A stretch of DNA of 64,000 nt. It comes from Vandiemenella viatica (taxonomy: Eukaryota > Arthropoda > Insecta > Orthoptera > Morabidae). Below are positions 21,690 to 33,680 of this stretch, in pieces. The stretch is taken from NCBI GenBank assembly GCA_031002005.1, contig CM061919.1, positions 15,261,687 through 15,325,686 on the forward strand, given 5' to 3'. Under the pieces are notes generated by a model. It was not told the origin of the DNA, did no database searches, and was given only the letters and a program-made list of their open reading frames with translations. A program made the position numbers and the translations under genes. Positions within the stretch are counted from its first letter, which is position 1; each line of letters starts with the position of its first letter.

Positions 21690-24455
21690 GTTGTGGACAG
21701 CCGAGATAAATTCAGCACCGCGTGCTAGGTGTAGCTTAAAAGAATCCCGAACATTAAAAGTTCTAGTAGTTAACTGCAGAAGTGTTTGTAATAAACAGCC
21801 TGAACTCGAAAACGTTATTTGTAGTGCAGATGCTGATATCGTATTAGGCACAGAAAGTTGGTTAAAACCGGATATAAGTTCCGGCGAAATTTTTAATAGT
21901 AACATGAACATTTTCCTTAAGGATAGGTTGCATTCCCAAGGAGGTGGTGTATTTATAGCTGTTAATAAGTACCTCCCATGTAGCGAAATAGATGTCCATA
22001 CTGTCTGCGAAATCATTTGGATCAAGCTCAACGTAGCTAGGACAAAACTTGTGATAGGCTCGTTCTATCGTCCACCCGATGCAAGCGTAAATATTGCCGA
22101 GGCCTTGAGAAATAATGTAAATAATATAGCACGGCAATTTCCGGACCATACAATAATGCTAGGAGGTGACTTTAACTTGCCAGATATCGACTGGACTAAT
22201 TACGTTCACGTTACTGGGGGCAGGGATAAAGCAGCTTGCGAAATCATTCTAGACCTCTTCTCAGATCACCATCTTGAACAGCTCGTAACTGAACCAACGC
22301 GATGCCTCAACGGTAACGAAAATATTTTAGATATAGTTGTTACAAATAGGCCCGAACTATTCACGGATATTTCTACCACCACAGGAATAAGTGATCACAA
22401 AGCTGTAATTGCTACAGTAAAACTAACAACCACGCGCAGAAAGAGAAAAGAGAGGATCGTTTACAGATTCGAAAAGGCTTCAAACGAGTGTTTTAGAGCG
22501 TATTTGAGGCATAATTACCACACCTACTTGGTAGCAGGAGGCACCGTTGAAGAGAGGTGGCATCGATTCCTACATATACTTGGGGAAGGTATGAACTTGC
22601 ATATACCGAAACGGACAATCAGGGAAGAGAACGATCCCCCATGGTACACACGGGAGGTTAAAAGGTTACTCAAGAAGCAAAGGAAGATACATGCACGATC
22701 AAAAAGGACGATGCATCGGACTGATTTAGCTAAGTTAGAGGAGTTAAGGGGACGTGTTAAGAATGCGATGCGTGAGGCATTTAATAACATTCGTGAAAAT
22801 TCTCTCTCTAAGAGCCTCACTGAAAACCCTAAGAAATTCTGGTCGTATGTAAAAAAAGTTAGTTGTATTGGGAACAATAAGCCAGTTCTAATAAAAGACG
22901 AACGGGAGGTTGAAGCCGCGACAAGGCTACCTTATTTAACACCGAATTCAAAAATTCATTCACGCAAGAAAACTTGGAAAACATCCCCACTTTACCAAAT
23001 CGTGTGGAATTAGAGATGGATCGGATAGAAATTGATAGCGTAGGAATTGTAAAGCAATTAAAACTCCTGAAGTGGGGTAAAGCGCCGGGTCCCGATGGTA
23101 TACCGGTAAGAGTATTTTCTGAATACGCGGAGGATATTGAACCATTTCTGTCAGATATATTCCGTAAATCACTAGAAGAAGTAGGAAAATAGCCCAGGTA
23201 ATTCCCGTTTTTAAGAAAGGAGATCGGAGTGATCCTAGGAATTATCGACCCATATCTCTAACATCGGTCTGCAGCAGAATTCTGAAACATGTCATATGCT
23301 CGAACAGTAATGAAGTTTCTAGATGAGAACGAGTTACTTACACCATGCCAACACGGATTTCGGAAGAAGCGATCGTGTGAAACACAATTGGCCCTATTTT
23401 CCCACGACATAATGAAAGTTATCGATGCAGGTTCGCAAGTTGATGCGGTTTTTTTGGATTTTCAGAAAGCTTTTGATTCTGTGCCACACAACCGACTTTT
23501 AGCGAAGATTCGAGCTTACGGTATTTCGGCTCAGATTTGCGAGTGGATACGTGATTTTCTAACTGGTCGATCACAATATGTCGTTGTTGACGGGGAAGCC
23601 TCATCTAAGATAAATGTTACTTCGGGCGTTCCTCAGGGAAGTGTAATAGGTCCACTTCTTTTCTTAATATTTATAAACGATCTAGGTGACAACGTCAAAT
23701 GCTGGTTGCGATTGTTTGCCGACGATGCGGTTATCTATAGGGAAATAAGGTGCTCCGACGACTGCTTAGAAATTCAGCGTGATTTGGATGCTATTTTCGA
23801 TTGGTGCCGTAAATGGCAGTTTACACTTAATTGCAAAAAGTGCAAGGCAATGCGGATAAGTAACAAGAAGAATCAGGTTGTTCACGAGTACAAAATAAAC
23901 AACTCACCTGTTGACACGGTTGATTCCGTGAAGTATCTGGGGGTGATAGTACAAAGCAACATGAAATGGGACATGCACATAACTTCCGTCGTAGGCAAGG
24001 CAAATTCTAAATTACGATTCATAGGTCGTATTTTGAGGAATTGTAATGCTCAAACAAAGGAGATAGCGTATAAAACACTGGTGCGTCCGCATCTGGTTTA
24101 CTGTTGTGGGGTTTGGGATCCGTATCGCAAGGTTCTGATTGACTCAGTTGAGAGGGTGCAGAGGAGAGCCGCTAGATTCGTGACTTGTTGTTACAGCCCT
24201 TATGAAAGCGTCACAGAATTGATACATAGATTGGGCTGGGATAGTTTGGAAGACAGACGACGTACCTTGCGTTCGAATTTATTGGAGAATATGCGAAAAA
24301 ATTTAAATTTCGAGTGCAATGAAATACTTCTTCCGCCAACCTATTTAGGTCGCAATGACCGGAGGGATAAGATTAGAGAAATAAGATGCCGTACTGATAC
24401 TTATATGTATTCCTTCTTTCCTCGCACTATTCGGGATTGGAATGGGCGGGTTTAG
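21690..24455 (+). pseudogene. CR1 ORF2: endonuclease + reverse transcriptase, frameshifted
   Basis: The open first part encodes an apurinic-type endonuclease: 'LKVLVVNCRSVCNK', 'VLGTESWLK', 'VIGSFYRPPD', 'MLGGDFNLPDIDW', 'ILDIVVTNRPE' and 'GISDHKAV'. A frameshift near 22925 is followed by 'LKWGKAPGPDGIPVRVF', and another near 23190 by 'VIPVFKKGDRSDPRNYRPIS'. The frame from 23289 then covers the RT core: 'QHGFRKKRSCETQL', 'AVFLDFQKAFDSV', 'GVPQGSVIGPLLF', 'RLFADDAVIY' (catalytic FADD), 'VKYLGVIV', and a C-terminal 'RVQRRAARFV'. It ends at TAG 24453-24455, 70 bp before the tail. The catalytic residues remain, but the frame is broken. Confidence 0.88.
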
Positions 24456-25686
24456 GATTGGTGCTTAGCACCCTCTGCCACCCACAATGTTTGTGATTTG
24501 CAGAGTATGGATGTAGATGTAGATTTATTTATATAGTGCATAATCATTATCGTCCACCTACAAAGAGAGCAATAATTCCTCTTGTAAATTATTTCTTTCT
24601 GAAACGCGATGATCGTTCTACTGTGAAATAAATATATTGGAAACATGTGTGTCGTTTGAAAAGGGACAGATGATATGATTTCGGCGCAGCTTGAAACCCG
24701 TGTAGATTTTCGTCAGTTCTGCTGCCGCAAATCTTTCATGCTTACGTCGGCTATTAGTTACGAAACATTGGGTAGTTTCGCAGATGTTTATCTTATATCC
24801 TGACGCAATCAGGAAAGAATCATGGATACCTTATACATATAAGCAGTGCGCAGTTTCGGTACGCTTAAAAATAAAATACAAGTAAAGATAGATTACTAAA
24901 AAAAAAAAATATGAAGTACTTGGATTTGAACTCGGAACCGCTCGCTCAGCAACCCAGAACGCTAACCATAGGACCACTGCAAGCACGGTGCTACTTTCCT
25001 CGAATAGGCGTATACAACGCAGCGAAGGAAGACTGTTTCATTCAATCCATCTTGGAGAGACACACTTCCGAAATAATTTCTTGTTTCTGTAGTTTCGTAG
25101 TACTAAAAATTCTACCTCATGGAACATGATTATCCCTTGGTTTGTGGACTGACCAGATATATGAGTGAAATATTATCCGAAGGAATTATCAAAATGAGTA
25201 TAACAATCTTATCGTTATAGTTTTATGCTAATCAACCATAGTAATATATAGCATTGAGCCTGTTTCCTGCCTCACTTTAATGCAATCCCGTTAATTACAA
25301 CTTTTGGGAAACGTTTCAAGATCTGAATTTTGGTAAAGTATTATAGAAATGTAATGGTAGGATGATGAACTGTTCAGCCAATAAGAATTGTCAGTGGGAG
25401 GAGCTTAATTCCTACCTGTTGGCCAATTGTTTCCTTCATTGACTTAAGGAAATGAAAAATCTGCAGTATAGATGGCTCTGAATAAAATATCCACCAATGA
25501 AATTGCGAGGAGGCGGAGCCAGTATTGCGTTACTGTTGCCTGGGATGACATTGATGCCAGATTGTGCAAAATAAGAGTGATAGAATTTTTCAGCGGCGGC
25601 CGGAAATAAAGTCAAAGACTGTACGTATTACACTAAACAAATAAACAATTGCTACGAATGAGGCTGTTCTTCTTACATCCTATTAA

Positions 25687-25739
25687 CAAAACCAACCTCA
25701 CTATTCATCATGTTCGTGAAATTTTGACACGTGTCATTT
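25687..25739 (+). repeat. Solo Helitron-like 3' end
   Basis: AACCAACCTCACTATTCATC, GTTCGTGAAATTTTGACACG and TGTCATTTAG|TT align with the Helitron end at 6592-6645. CTAG is TTAG here, and the hairpin is imperfect. No satellite precedes it. Confidence 0.5.
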
Positions 25740-26454
25740 AGTTCTGTTTAATTAAGCAACTGCGAAAAATAAATTGCCAGAGTGCATGCGAATGGGCTTT
25801 GAAGGTGGTTGACATGTAATCACCATTTTAAGTTTTGATTTATTCATTATCTGTGAAAAGCAATGAGTAAAGATAACAGTCTAGGCTAGGAAATAGGCGG
25901 TTCTTTGGCGTTGGTATAATGCGAATTGAAAATCATAATTCCTCTAACAAACCATTTCTTTTGGGTTTCTTATTTTGTTTGATTCACATATTCGGTGTAT
26001 TTCAGTGGACATAACTGAAGAATTAATTAATCTAAATAAAAAATAAAACAGAACCTAAGCACGATGTTATTCTAAACTTTTTTCGACATTTTTTTAAATG
26101 AATGCTCATCTCAAATATAGTGATCTAGTTCAACACCCACTAACCATGATAATACAAAGACAAAATACCGTAGCTTCTCTTCTGACAAAAAATTTAGCTA
26201 CAAATATAGTCCATGATGCCACTACAGCAGGTGCTTGTGGGAACCTAGCCATCTTTTACAATCATGAGTGAGGGATATGCCTGAATTAGGAAGTTCTGGT
26301 TACAAAATAGAATACGAAATTTCCAATTATTTTCAATGAAAGTATAACACGAACCTTCTCTGTGCATGGAAAAAGAAATCTATAACAATGCAATGTAATC
26401 GTTTTAGTCTCTCACCGAACAACGAAATTACTAATCGATTCGAGATATTACAAT

Positions 26455-26770
26455 TTATTTATGTATTTCGTGTCAGAAATATACGTAATTACACAATGCG
26501 AAGAAGCATCCAATTGTACTAGACCAAAATTTGGCCACTTCCAATGCATTTTCCGAGGCCTCAAATAAATCAGCTTCCGTGCAGGAGGTTGGACACAATT
26601 TCCATTGAACCATGTGTTGTACAGTCTGATCCTCTCTACAGCTGCTCTTGTGGTTATCGACCCAACTTGCTTGTTAAATCTTGGATCTGCCATCTCCTGA
26701 TCTCAGCCTTTTCAAAGATTTCCGTATCATCCGTCTCTTGTCATAGCCAGGTATTAAAGCTTCAAACAAT
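26455..26770. repeat. Dispersed repeat, longer copy
   Basis: Shares the TATTTCGTGTCAGAAATATAC end with 841-915 and runs on through a GC-richer part (GAGGCCTCAAATAAATCAG... GCTGCTCTTGTGGTTATCG). The open frames on both strands show no domain that I recognise; possibly a LINE 3' region. Confidence 0.45.
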
Positions 26771-27394
26771 CTTCCCAGCCAGAGGGGAATGGACTCTTAG
26801 CTTCCTACATTTGTAACCTGGCTATTAAATTTGTAGTCGCAAGTTCCTTTAATGTTCTTAGGAAACTTTTCATGGACTACAAATAATAATTGGGGTAGAA
26901 AGTTGGTTAAAAGAAGAAGTACTAGACAGTGAAGTTTTTCCTGATGGTTACAGAGTGTACCGCAGAGATAGAGGCAATTGGTGGAGGAGTCTTCATACTA
27001 GTTAGCAAAAACTACCACAGTTCACTGGCGTTCATAGATCAAGACCATGAGTTACTTGGGGTAGATTTCTGGGGTAATAAAAAAGAAAAAATCAGGGTGT
27101 TGACTGCTTACCGCAGTGGAAGAATGACAGATGAAGATGAGGCTCTTGGGGAGAAATTAAATTCCTACTCAGATTTCAGAGGTGAGAATAGAATGGTCAT
27201 TATTGGTGGGGATTTAAATTTACCAGGTGTAAACTGGGAAGGAAATTAGATTAATAACACACTGGAACAAAGATTTGCAAATACCTTAGTAAGGGAAGGA
27301 GGATTTACACAAGTGGTAGAGCAAAACACTAGGGGGCAAAATATTTTGGATATATTCCTAATAAAGCCCGATGATAACCTCGTGGGGTGTCAAG

Positions 27395-29020
27395 TAGGGA
27401 TTGCAATCCAGCAAAGCGGGATCCCGCAATCCCGCGGGATCCCGCATCATTAGACAGTCTGGCGGATCCCGCACAAAATTAAGCGGATCCGCAATCCGCA
27501 AAATCCGGCGGGAACGCGTGTCAGTCTGCGTGACTCGCTGTCCCACTCGGTCTCGATCGGATGTTTTGCACTGTTTGCCTGTACCAAAGCAGTTTGAATT
27601 TGACTCGTATGAACAAACGTTTGTTTTTGTCAACCTTCGCCATTCGTAAGTAAATAGATATACTTTTACGCATTCATCAAAACTTACATTTGTTTCGAGT
27701 ACACATTTCTGCAATTTGAGTTATGTTGCGTATTTAGTACGATTTTCTAACTATATAATTATTTTTTAAGTGTCGCACACGTTATCTGAACTACACAGTT
27801 ACAGCTTTTTATTTACGGTTTCATTATTCCCATTTTCTGTATTTGCAGATAAAGTAATTGTGACAATTTCGTAGTTTTCGGCTGAAAATTTGATTATTCG
27901 TTGATATGAAACTAATGTTATCGTAATTTTAACGATCGCGTACCTATTAATTTAACAGCTATCAGAAGGTAATTGTATATCCTTTGATTTATTGTTGTTT
28001 TGGCCGCTGCTTCAATGCGTTTCTTTAACGAAAGCCACCTGCTTACATGTGCCACTCAGGCTTTCGATTAATCCCTCTTCTCCTTATTATTATTTCGACT
28101 AAATGTAAAAAAAGTTATAACGAAATTTTCACGGGTGTATCGACGAATTGTGTTATAGGAACATCATACTTCGACGGCTGCCTCCGCCGTCTTCCTCACG
28201 TGTGTATTCGTGTGTTTGCAATGAAATCCGGAGATACAACCTATGAGGACTTCACTGCAATCATTCGCCGAGAAAGTCTCGTTTCTTACTAAAAAATAAT
28301 AATTTTCACTCTTAAAAACGTCGTTACGCCACATAAGTAAATCTGAAATACTTGACAGTTTACGTGTTGGCGAGTAGTTTCTTTTAATAAGATTGAATCA
28401 ACTGTAATATCAATCAAAGAATCAGGAGATATAATAATTAATCACGCAAAAAAGGCCAAGTCTCGTGCTTGTGCAGTGACAAAAAGTTATGAGATCTTGT
28501 TCTGAGCCAAGTCTACATTTTACAGCGTATATTCACTTCACTTTGTGAAATGGAATGCTTTTCTCGGTGTTATGGAACGTTTATTTAGAATTGAAAAAAA
28601 AAAAACTCTGGTAACTTGGGGATTAAGCAAACCATATTTTTAAACTTATGTGATGTATTGTAAGGCACATGACCTAAGACTCAATATTTTCCATTTTTAT
28701 TATTTATTATAAAATTGGTTTAGATTAAAAAACAAAAAGGTAAAACCTCGAAATACACTTAAGACACGCTAAAAAGTTTTAATGTAATTCGGCCAATCAA
28801 AATATTGTTAACTGTTAATTTTTATCATTTAAAATTAAAAATTATTTATTAATTTAATTATTACTTAATTTATTATCGTTTTAAGTAACTATGTTTTAAA
28901 TATATGCGTTAAAAAACTGTTAGTACCAATCCCGCACCGATCCCGCGGGATCCCGCGGGATTGGCATAAATCCCGCGCGGATCCCGCGGGATTGAACACA
29001 CTGGGGGATTGCAATCCTTA
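27395..29020. mobile_element. Non-autonomous hAT element, 1626 bp, exact 8 bp target duplication
   Basis: Terminal inverted repeats are TAGGGATTGCAATCC (left) and TAAGGATTGCAATCC (reverse complement of the right), 14 of 15 identical. GTGTCAAG flanks both sides (27387-27394 and 29021-29028). Removing the element and one copy restores an open CR1 endonuclease frame ('DNLVGCQV' + 'TEGISDHDAV'). Both ends have GC-rich palindromes built on GGGATCCC/GCGGATCCGC. There is no transposase; the middle is AT-rich and contains a Penelope-type scrap. Confidence 0.9.
28115..28292 (-). repeat. Penelope-type terminal fragment nested in the hAT element
   Basis: CACGGGTGTATCGACGAATTGTG, then TTCGACGGCTGCCTCCGCCGTC, parallels the left arm of the 3.4 kb hairpin, with the same helix (GACGGC/GCCGTC) and a decayed core. 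The 3' flank CAATCATTCGCCGAGAAAGTC also matches. The small open frame across it (28047-28292) is incidental. Confidence 0.5.
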
Positions 29021-30650
29021 GTGTCAAGTAACGGAAGGAATAAGTGATCATGACGCAGTTCTGATGGATATTAGAGGATTCAGTGAACCAGCAGCAAAAA
29101 CTGGAGGGGGAAATAGGTACAATTATAAAAAGGCACAGATTTCAAATTTGAAGAGATATTTCAGAGAACGTTTCAGCAAATGGAAGGAAGGCACAAGTAC
29201 AGTAGAGTCAAGGTGGGAAGAGTGCAAGGAGATAATAAGAAAGGGGGAAGAAAAATTCATTCCAAAGCAGAATATAAAGAGAAGTAGAGAACTTGTATAC
29301 TATAATAGGGAAGTGAGGAGGTTAAAGAGGTTGGTACGAAGAGAACATAACAGAGTTAAGAGACAGCAGGGTAGTTGGGAATATTTGAAACAACTAAACA
29401 AGGACTTAATAACAGCAAAGAAAGTTGCTAAAGATGGGTTTATGAAGAGTATTGTCAGTGCAGGAGGACCACTGACTGATGCATCTCTAAATTTCTATGG
29501 CTATATCAGGAAACTGAGGGGAAGGGAGGGTGTAGAGATGCTCATAGATAAGGATGGAGAAGTAGTTACTGAGGATTTGAAAAAGGCAGAGATTTTAAAT
29601 AACTGGTATAGTGAGAGCATTAGGGACAGTGAATCAGAAACGGGAAGGTCTAATTCGGAGAACGAGCTTAACAATACGATTAGAAATGAAGATACTAAAA
29701 AATTTGAAATTCATCCTGAAGAAATCATGAAGGAAATAAGAAAGCTGAAAAAACATAAGGGGGCTGGTGCAGATAATATTACTACAGATACCTTAAAGAT
29801 AGTCGGATGTGACATTGTACTTTATCTTGAAATATTATTTAAATTGAGTCTGGATACTTGCTGCTGGAAAAGTGCGATAGTAGTACCGGTACATAAAGGA
29901 GGGGTGAGAAATAGAGTCGAAAATTACAGGCCAATCAGTTTGACTTCAGTGGTAGGTAAATAAATGGAAAGATTGATATGCAACCACATCAGAAATGTAT
30001 GTGAGGAACGTAAGTGGTTTTCAAGTAGGCAACATGGGTTCAGGCAAGGATATTCATGCGAATCTCAGTTGGTGGGATATATGCAAGATATTTCAGATGA
30101 AATGGACAAGGGAGGCCAAATTGATAGTGTAGCGCTGGATCTTTCAAAGGCGTTTGACAGAGTAAGCCACAAAATGGTAGTAAATAAGGTAAAAAGTATT
30201 GGAGTGGATGAGAAAGTGATTTGCTGGGTAGAAGAATTTTTAAAAGGTAGAAAACAGAAAGTTAGGGTGGGAAATGCGGTATCAAAGGAAGTGGAAGTAA
30301 AAATGGGAGTGCCGCAGGGTAGCGTATTGGGACCATTGCTATTCATTATTCTAATGAATAATTGTGTTGATTGTTTACTATCTGAAATTAGATTGTTTGC
30401 AGATGACATAATGCTGTATAAAAGAATCAAAACGATAGAGGACTGTAAACAGTTGCAGGGTGATCTGGACAGGATATCTAGTTGGGTTGGTAAACATGGG
30501 ATTAAGATAAATGCAAACAAGAGTCAGCTAATTAGATACACAAATAAAAAACAAAAGGTAAATTATGAATATAAGGTGGGGAAAGAATTGCTTACTGAAG
30601 ACTTGAAATGTAAATATCTTGGCATTACATTTGATAACAAGCTTAACTGA

Positions 30651-31249
30651 GCAGGACACATTGGACAGGTGGTAGGAAAAGGTTTCAAAGTTCTGCACTT
30701 GTTGGAGAGAGTGATGAGGGGATGTACGAGAGAAGTAAAGGAATTGGGTTACAAAACTTTGGTGAGACCATTGCTCTAATATGGTAGTGTATGTAGTATG
30801 GGACCCACATTTTGAGTATCAAATACAGGAGTTGGGACCCACATTTTGAGTATCAAATACTGGAGTTGGAGAAGGTGCAAAGAAGGGCTGCAAGATTTGT
30901 TTCTGGAAATTATCGCAGAATGCAATCAGTGACGGATATGATAAAGGAGCTGGAATGGGATTCATTGCAAGACAGGAGGAGGATGAGGAGGGTCATGGGA
31001 GTGTACAGGGCGTATACTGGCGATGAGGCATGGAAAGATATTGCAGTAGGTATGAAAAGTAGTTCATGGAAGGGAAAAGATGACCATGACCACAAGCTGG
31101 CACTCGATTTCAGGCACAAGGGTGTGGGAAGATTTTCGTTTTTAGGTAAGGGTGTCAGGGATTGGAATGAGTTACCAAGGGGAATGATGAATAACCTACC
31201 GAAAACGTTAAAAGAATTTAAAGTTAAAATTTGTAGAGGGCAAATGTAG
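30651..31249 (+). pseudogene. CR1-B ORF2 C-terminal region
   Basis: After TGA at ~30648 the sequence goes on through 'AGHIGQVVGKGFKVLH' and a 35 bp tandem duplication (GGGACCCACATTTTGAGTATCAAATAC, twice, ~30800-30860). It then continues to 'LEKVQRRAARFVSGNYRRM', 'ELEWDSLQDRRRMRR', 'FSFLGKGVRDWNELPRGM' and a stop at 31249. This is the conserved tail after the RT of CR1/jockey-type LINEs; its function is unknown. Confidence 0.8.
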
Positions 31250-31344
31250 GTGAGTGTAGGATAGGAGGAAGTTGGGTGTGTAGGGAAATTGCCACCGGAG
31301 CGTGAGCTCCATTGCAATTAAATTAAATTAAATGCCTACGCAAT

Positions 31345-33680
31345 TAATGAATATTTTCTTGTTTCCACTTTCCCCTTGTTCGCTTCTATTTCTGCCAGAC
31401 GGTGGAGCCATTTGACTGGAGTTTATTTTAAACACTCTTTAATAATTCTCCAGGTGTCGTTTAGAGTTACGTCCACCCTTTAGGCATTAATTGAGTTGTG
31501 CCCCATACAAGACAGGCATATATTTCGAACGAATAATACAGTGCTAAGGCGGAAATTCGGATGGTTTCAGGTTGGCTACCACATTTTGATCCAGCCAGTT
31601 TTCTAAGGAGATAGTTTCTGGTGGAAACTATCAGCTTGGAATTCATGTAGTGTTTCCTGAATGTTAGGTAACTGTCAAGAGTCACTCCTAGATATTTTGG
31701 AGTGTCACATCGTTCTAGCTCGACCCAAAACTATATTACAGTATCTTCAACCTACGAGTGGCTTCTCTATCCCTTAAATGAAAAACAGATACTTGTGTTT
31801 TCGAAGGATTTGGTTTAAGATTGTTTGTGCTGTAGTACCTTCACAAACATTTAAGAGCGTTAGTAAGGGTGCTCTCCACTTATTCAAAGTCTTTGCTCTG
31901 TGTGGCCAGAATAAAATCAGCAGCATACAGGAAACTCTTACAGTTGGGGGCAATAGTCTAGTCATTGGTATTGTAATGATTAATAAGTCGGCTCATTAGA
32001 TTTCTTTTAGTAAAATATTTTACTGTGCGACGTAATGCAGAAATCTTGGGCTGCTCGTTTCGCTTATTCATGTGAAGTGCCCCATAAATAATGTGGGAAA
32101 CGGTCAAAAGAACCTCCACAATAGACAGGACGTTTCCATTTATCTGGCTCACCTACGTTAAGAGGTTAACAGCTGAGGGTTAGGTCCTGAATGCTAGTTT
32201 TCCAGGTAGAGCCAACAACCTTAGAAAGTGCGGGAGTACCCTTTGTGGAGGGGGCGACAGAAACCAAGTTTAGGCGCGTATAGCAAAGATTGGTGGAAAT
32301 GACCTGGGTGGCAGTTTTGAATGTGCTGATAGGAACAGAGTTCCAAATAAATGCAGTTAATGATATTGGTTTTTTTTCTGTTTCCTGGTATTGGCGGCTG
32401 GACCTGGAGAAGTGGACGACTGGAGACCGGCGGTGAAGGTCGGTGTATAGGAGAGTTCCATGCGTAACACGAGTGTTCTAAGAACGGGGAGAGTACGTCT
32501 GGCTGAGTGGGTGTGTTTTCCGCGACTCCACAGAGCCTGGAGGGTTGTTTGTGCTTCTGACGCATTCAGTGCTTCGATTTTCAGAGTAGCACGTCAAAAG
32601 GGCGCCGAGCTGACACGTCTACACTGTCTTGTGGCATCGTGGATGAGTGGTGATAGTGATAGTTACACAAGCAGTGGTGAAATTTTCGCACATCCAAACG
32701 GTAATATACGAATTATATTAGCATTGCGTTGTTTCATTTTGAGGCAACCAAACACGCTCTGACAGGTAGACCTGCAGATAAGAGGATTTATTTATTCTCA
32801 GTGGCTATACATTTGATATTATAATAAAAGTCAATCTGAGCTTAGCTGAGTTTGGTGTTTGTATTGATAACGATGGGACATATCAACTTTTCGGAAAACC
32901 AGAGGCTGATATCTGTCTAATTTTCTCTGAATTTCTTTTTACAGTAATTAATGCATTTTATGTGTTAATGTTGATGCCTGCCGTCCATACGATAAATCTT
33001 AAATTGTGAAACATTAAATGTTATGTTTTTCATTTGTAAAAAGTGACAGTTTACAACCATATCATAAAAAATTAATTATTATAATCAATTACCTCCAGTA
33101 TTAATGATTTTTTATCGTTATTTATGGGATATTTCAGTATATTTGTAAGTTAAATAGAACAAGGTCTACCTTCCTTTGGTAGACCCTTCAACTGTAACCT
33201 CCAACGGCTACGTTGTCCTTGGAAATCAACGTCGAATCTGCGATTCTGTAGGAGAGGAAGAATGAAATTACTAAGGCTGAAATTCCTGGTTAGGTTGTAG
33301 AAATTGACTAGTAGTAGCTGATTGTTGACGGTGTCATACGCTGTTGACAAATCAACAAATACCACTCCTTTCGCCTTACGAGTTTCGAATCCTTCTTCTA
33401 TAAACTGTGTGAGATTTAGTAGTCATTCTGTGCAGCTTTTACCAGAGCGGAATCCAGCTTGCTATGGTATAAGCATAGGATGAACAACAGGCAAGAGGCG
33501 GTTTATTATCATGCTTCCTATCAATTTATAAAGGTGACATAGAAACGCAACTGGTGTAAAACTCTTTGGGTCCTTTCCTTCTATGCCAGGCTTAAGCAGG
33601 ACAATAAACCGGCTTTTCCGCCAATCATCCGGCTTTTCCGCCATATCTTTGGAATTTGACATCAGTTAAAGAGCTATGCT
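31345..33680 (-). pseudogene. Jockey-like LINE reverse transcriptase, interrupted
   Basis: Minus-strand segments in order: 'SRFIVLLKPGIEGKDPKSFTP' and 'LYKLIGSMIINRLLP' (33.66-33.46 kb), 'MVFVDLSTAYDTVNNQLLL' and 'NRRFDVDFQGQRSRWRLQ' (33.37-33.17 kb), then after a ~1.1 kb interruption 'NHYNTND', 'YAADFILATQSKDFE', 'LKPNPSKTQVSVFHL', 'GVTLDSYLTFRKHYMN-like' and 'NYLLRKLAGSKCG', ending near 'RIIKECLK' and 'WLHRLAEIEANK'. This is a non-LTR RT of the jockey-like type in which YADD has become AAD. It is dead. Confidence 0.75.
32005..33165. other. Insertion within the jockey-like LINE; includes a GC-richer stretch
   Basis: RT homology stops at ~33168 ('GLPKEGRP') and resumes at ~32000 ('NHYNTND'). 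Bases 32390-32760 are clearly richer in G+C and CpG than the surroundings and contain ATG at 32643 ('MSGDSDSYTSSGEIFAHPN') ending at a GGTAATAT that could be a splice donor. No known family is recognised. Terminal repeats were not found, so the nature of the insertion is unknown. Confidence 0.35.

Larger units (their letters stand above)
21230..24523 (+). mobile_element. CR1-like LINE (CR1-A), 5' truncated, GATGTA tail
   Basis: The element starts inside ORF1, has ORF2 with endonuclease and reverse transcriptase, and ends with a GATGTAGATGTAGAT repeat rather than poly(A), as CR1-type LINEs do. It interrupts the right arm of the inverted repeat. Two frameshifts and in-frame stops make it inactive. 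Confidence 0.85.
21051..25624 (-). repeat. Right arm of the giant inverted repeat, interrupted by a CR1 LINE
   Basis: The arm is continuous except for the LINE at 21230-24523. The break falls at CTTTCAT|TTATTTATAT in the left-arm version. Apart from the insertion, differences are scattered single bases, so the duplication is fairly young. Confidence 0.9.
26890..30650 (+). pseudogene. CR1-B ORF2 endonuclease and RT, broken
   Basis: In order: 'IIIGVESWLKEEVL' (~26890), a frameshift, 'GGGVFILVSK', 'VLTAYRSG', 'VIIGGDLNLPGVNW' (to 27246), then, across the hAT, 'GISDHDAVLMDIRG'. From 29064 follow a basic linker, 'KLKKHKGAGADNITTD', 'VVPVHKGG', 'NYRPISLTSVVGK', a stop at 29961, and from 29964 'QHGFRQGYSCESQL', 'VALDLSKAFDRV', 'GVPQGSVLGPLLF', 'RLFADDIMLYK' and 'CKYLGITFDNKLN'. 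Catalytic FADD is intact. Stops and frameshifts show inactivity, but long frames (299 and 228 codons) suggest moderate age. Confidence 0.85.
26815..31335 (+). mobile_element. CR1-like LINE family B, split by a hAT element
   Basis: Endonuclease remnants before 27394 and the rest from 29021 onwards are parts of one element; the hAT insertion sits between codons. The 3' end is a short AATTA/TTAAA repeat (TTGCAATTAAATTAAATTAAA at ~31312). Two further relics of this family are at ~38060-39505 (-) and ~58835-59215 (+). Confidence 0.85.

Noticed and set aside
22524..22877. 117-codon minus-strand frame
   Set aside because: Antisense of the CR1-A ORF2 linker region; no independent similarity.
30065..30520. 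151-codon minus-strand frame
   Set aside because: Antisense shadow of the CR1-B reverse transcriptase; the sense frame has all RT motifs.
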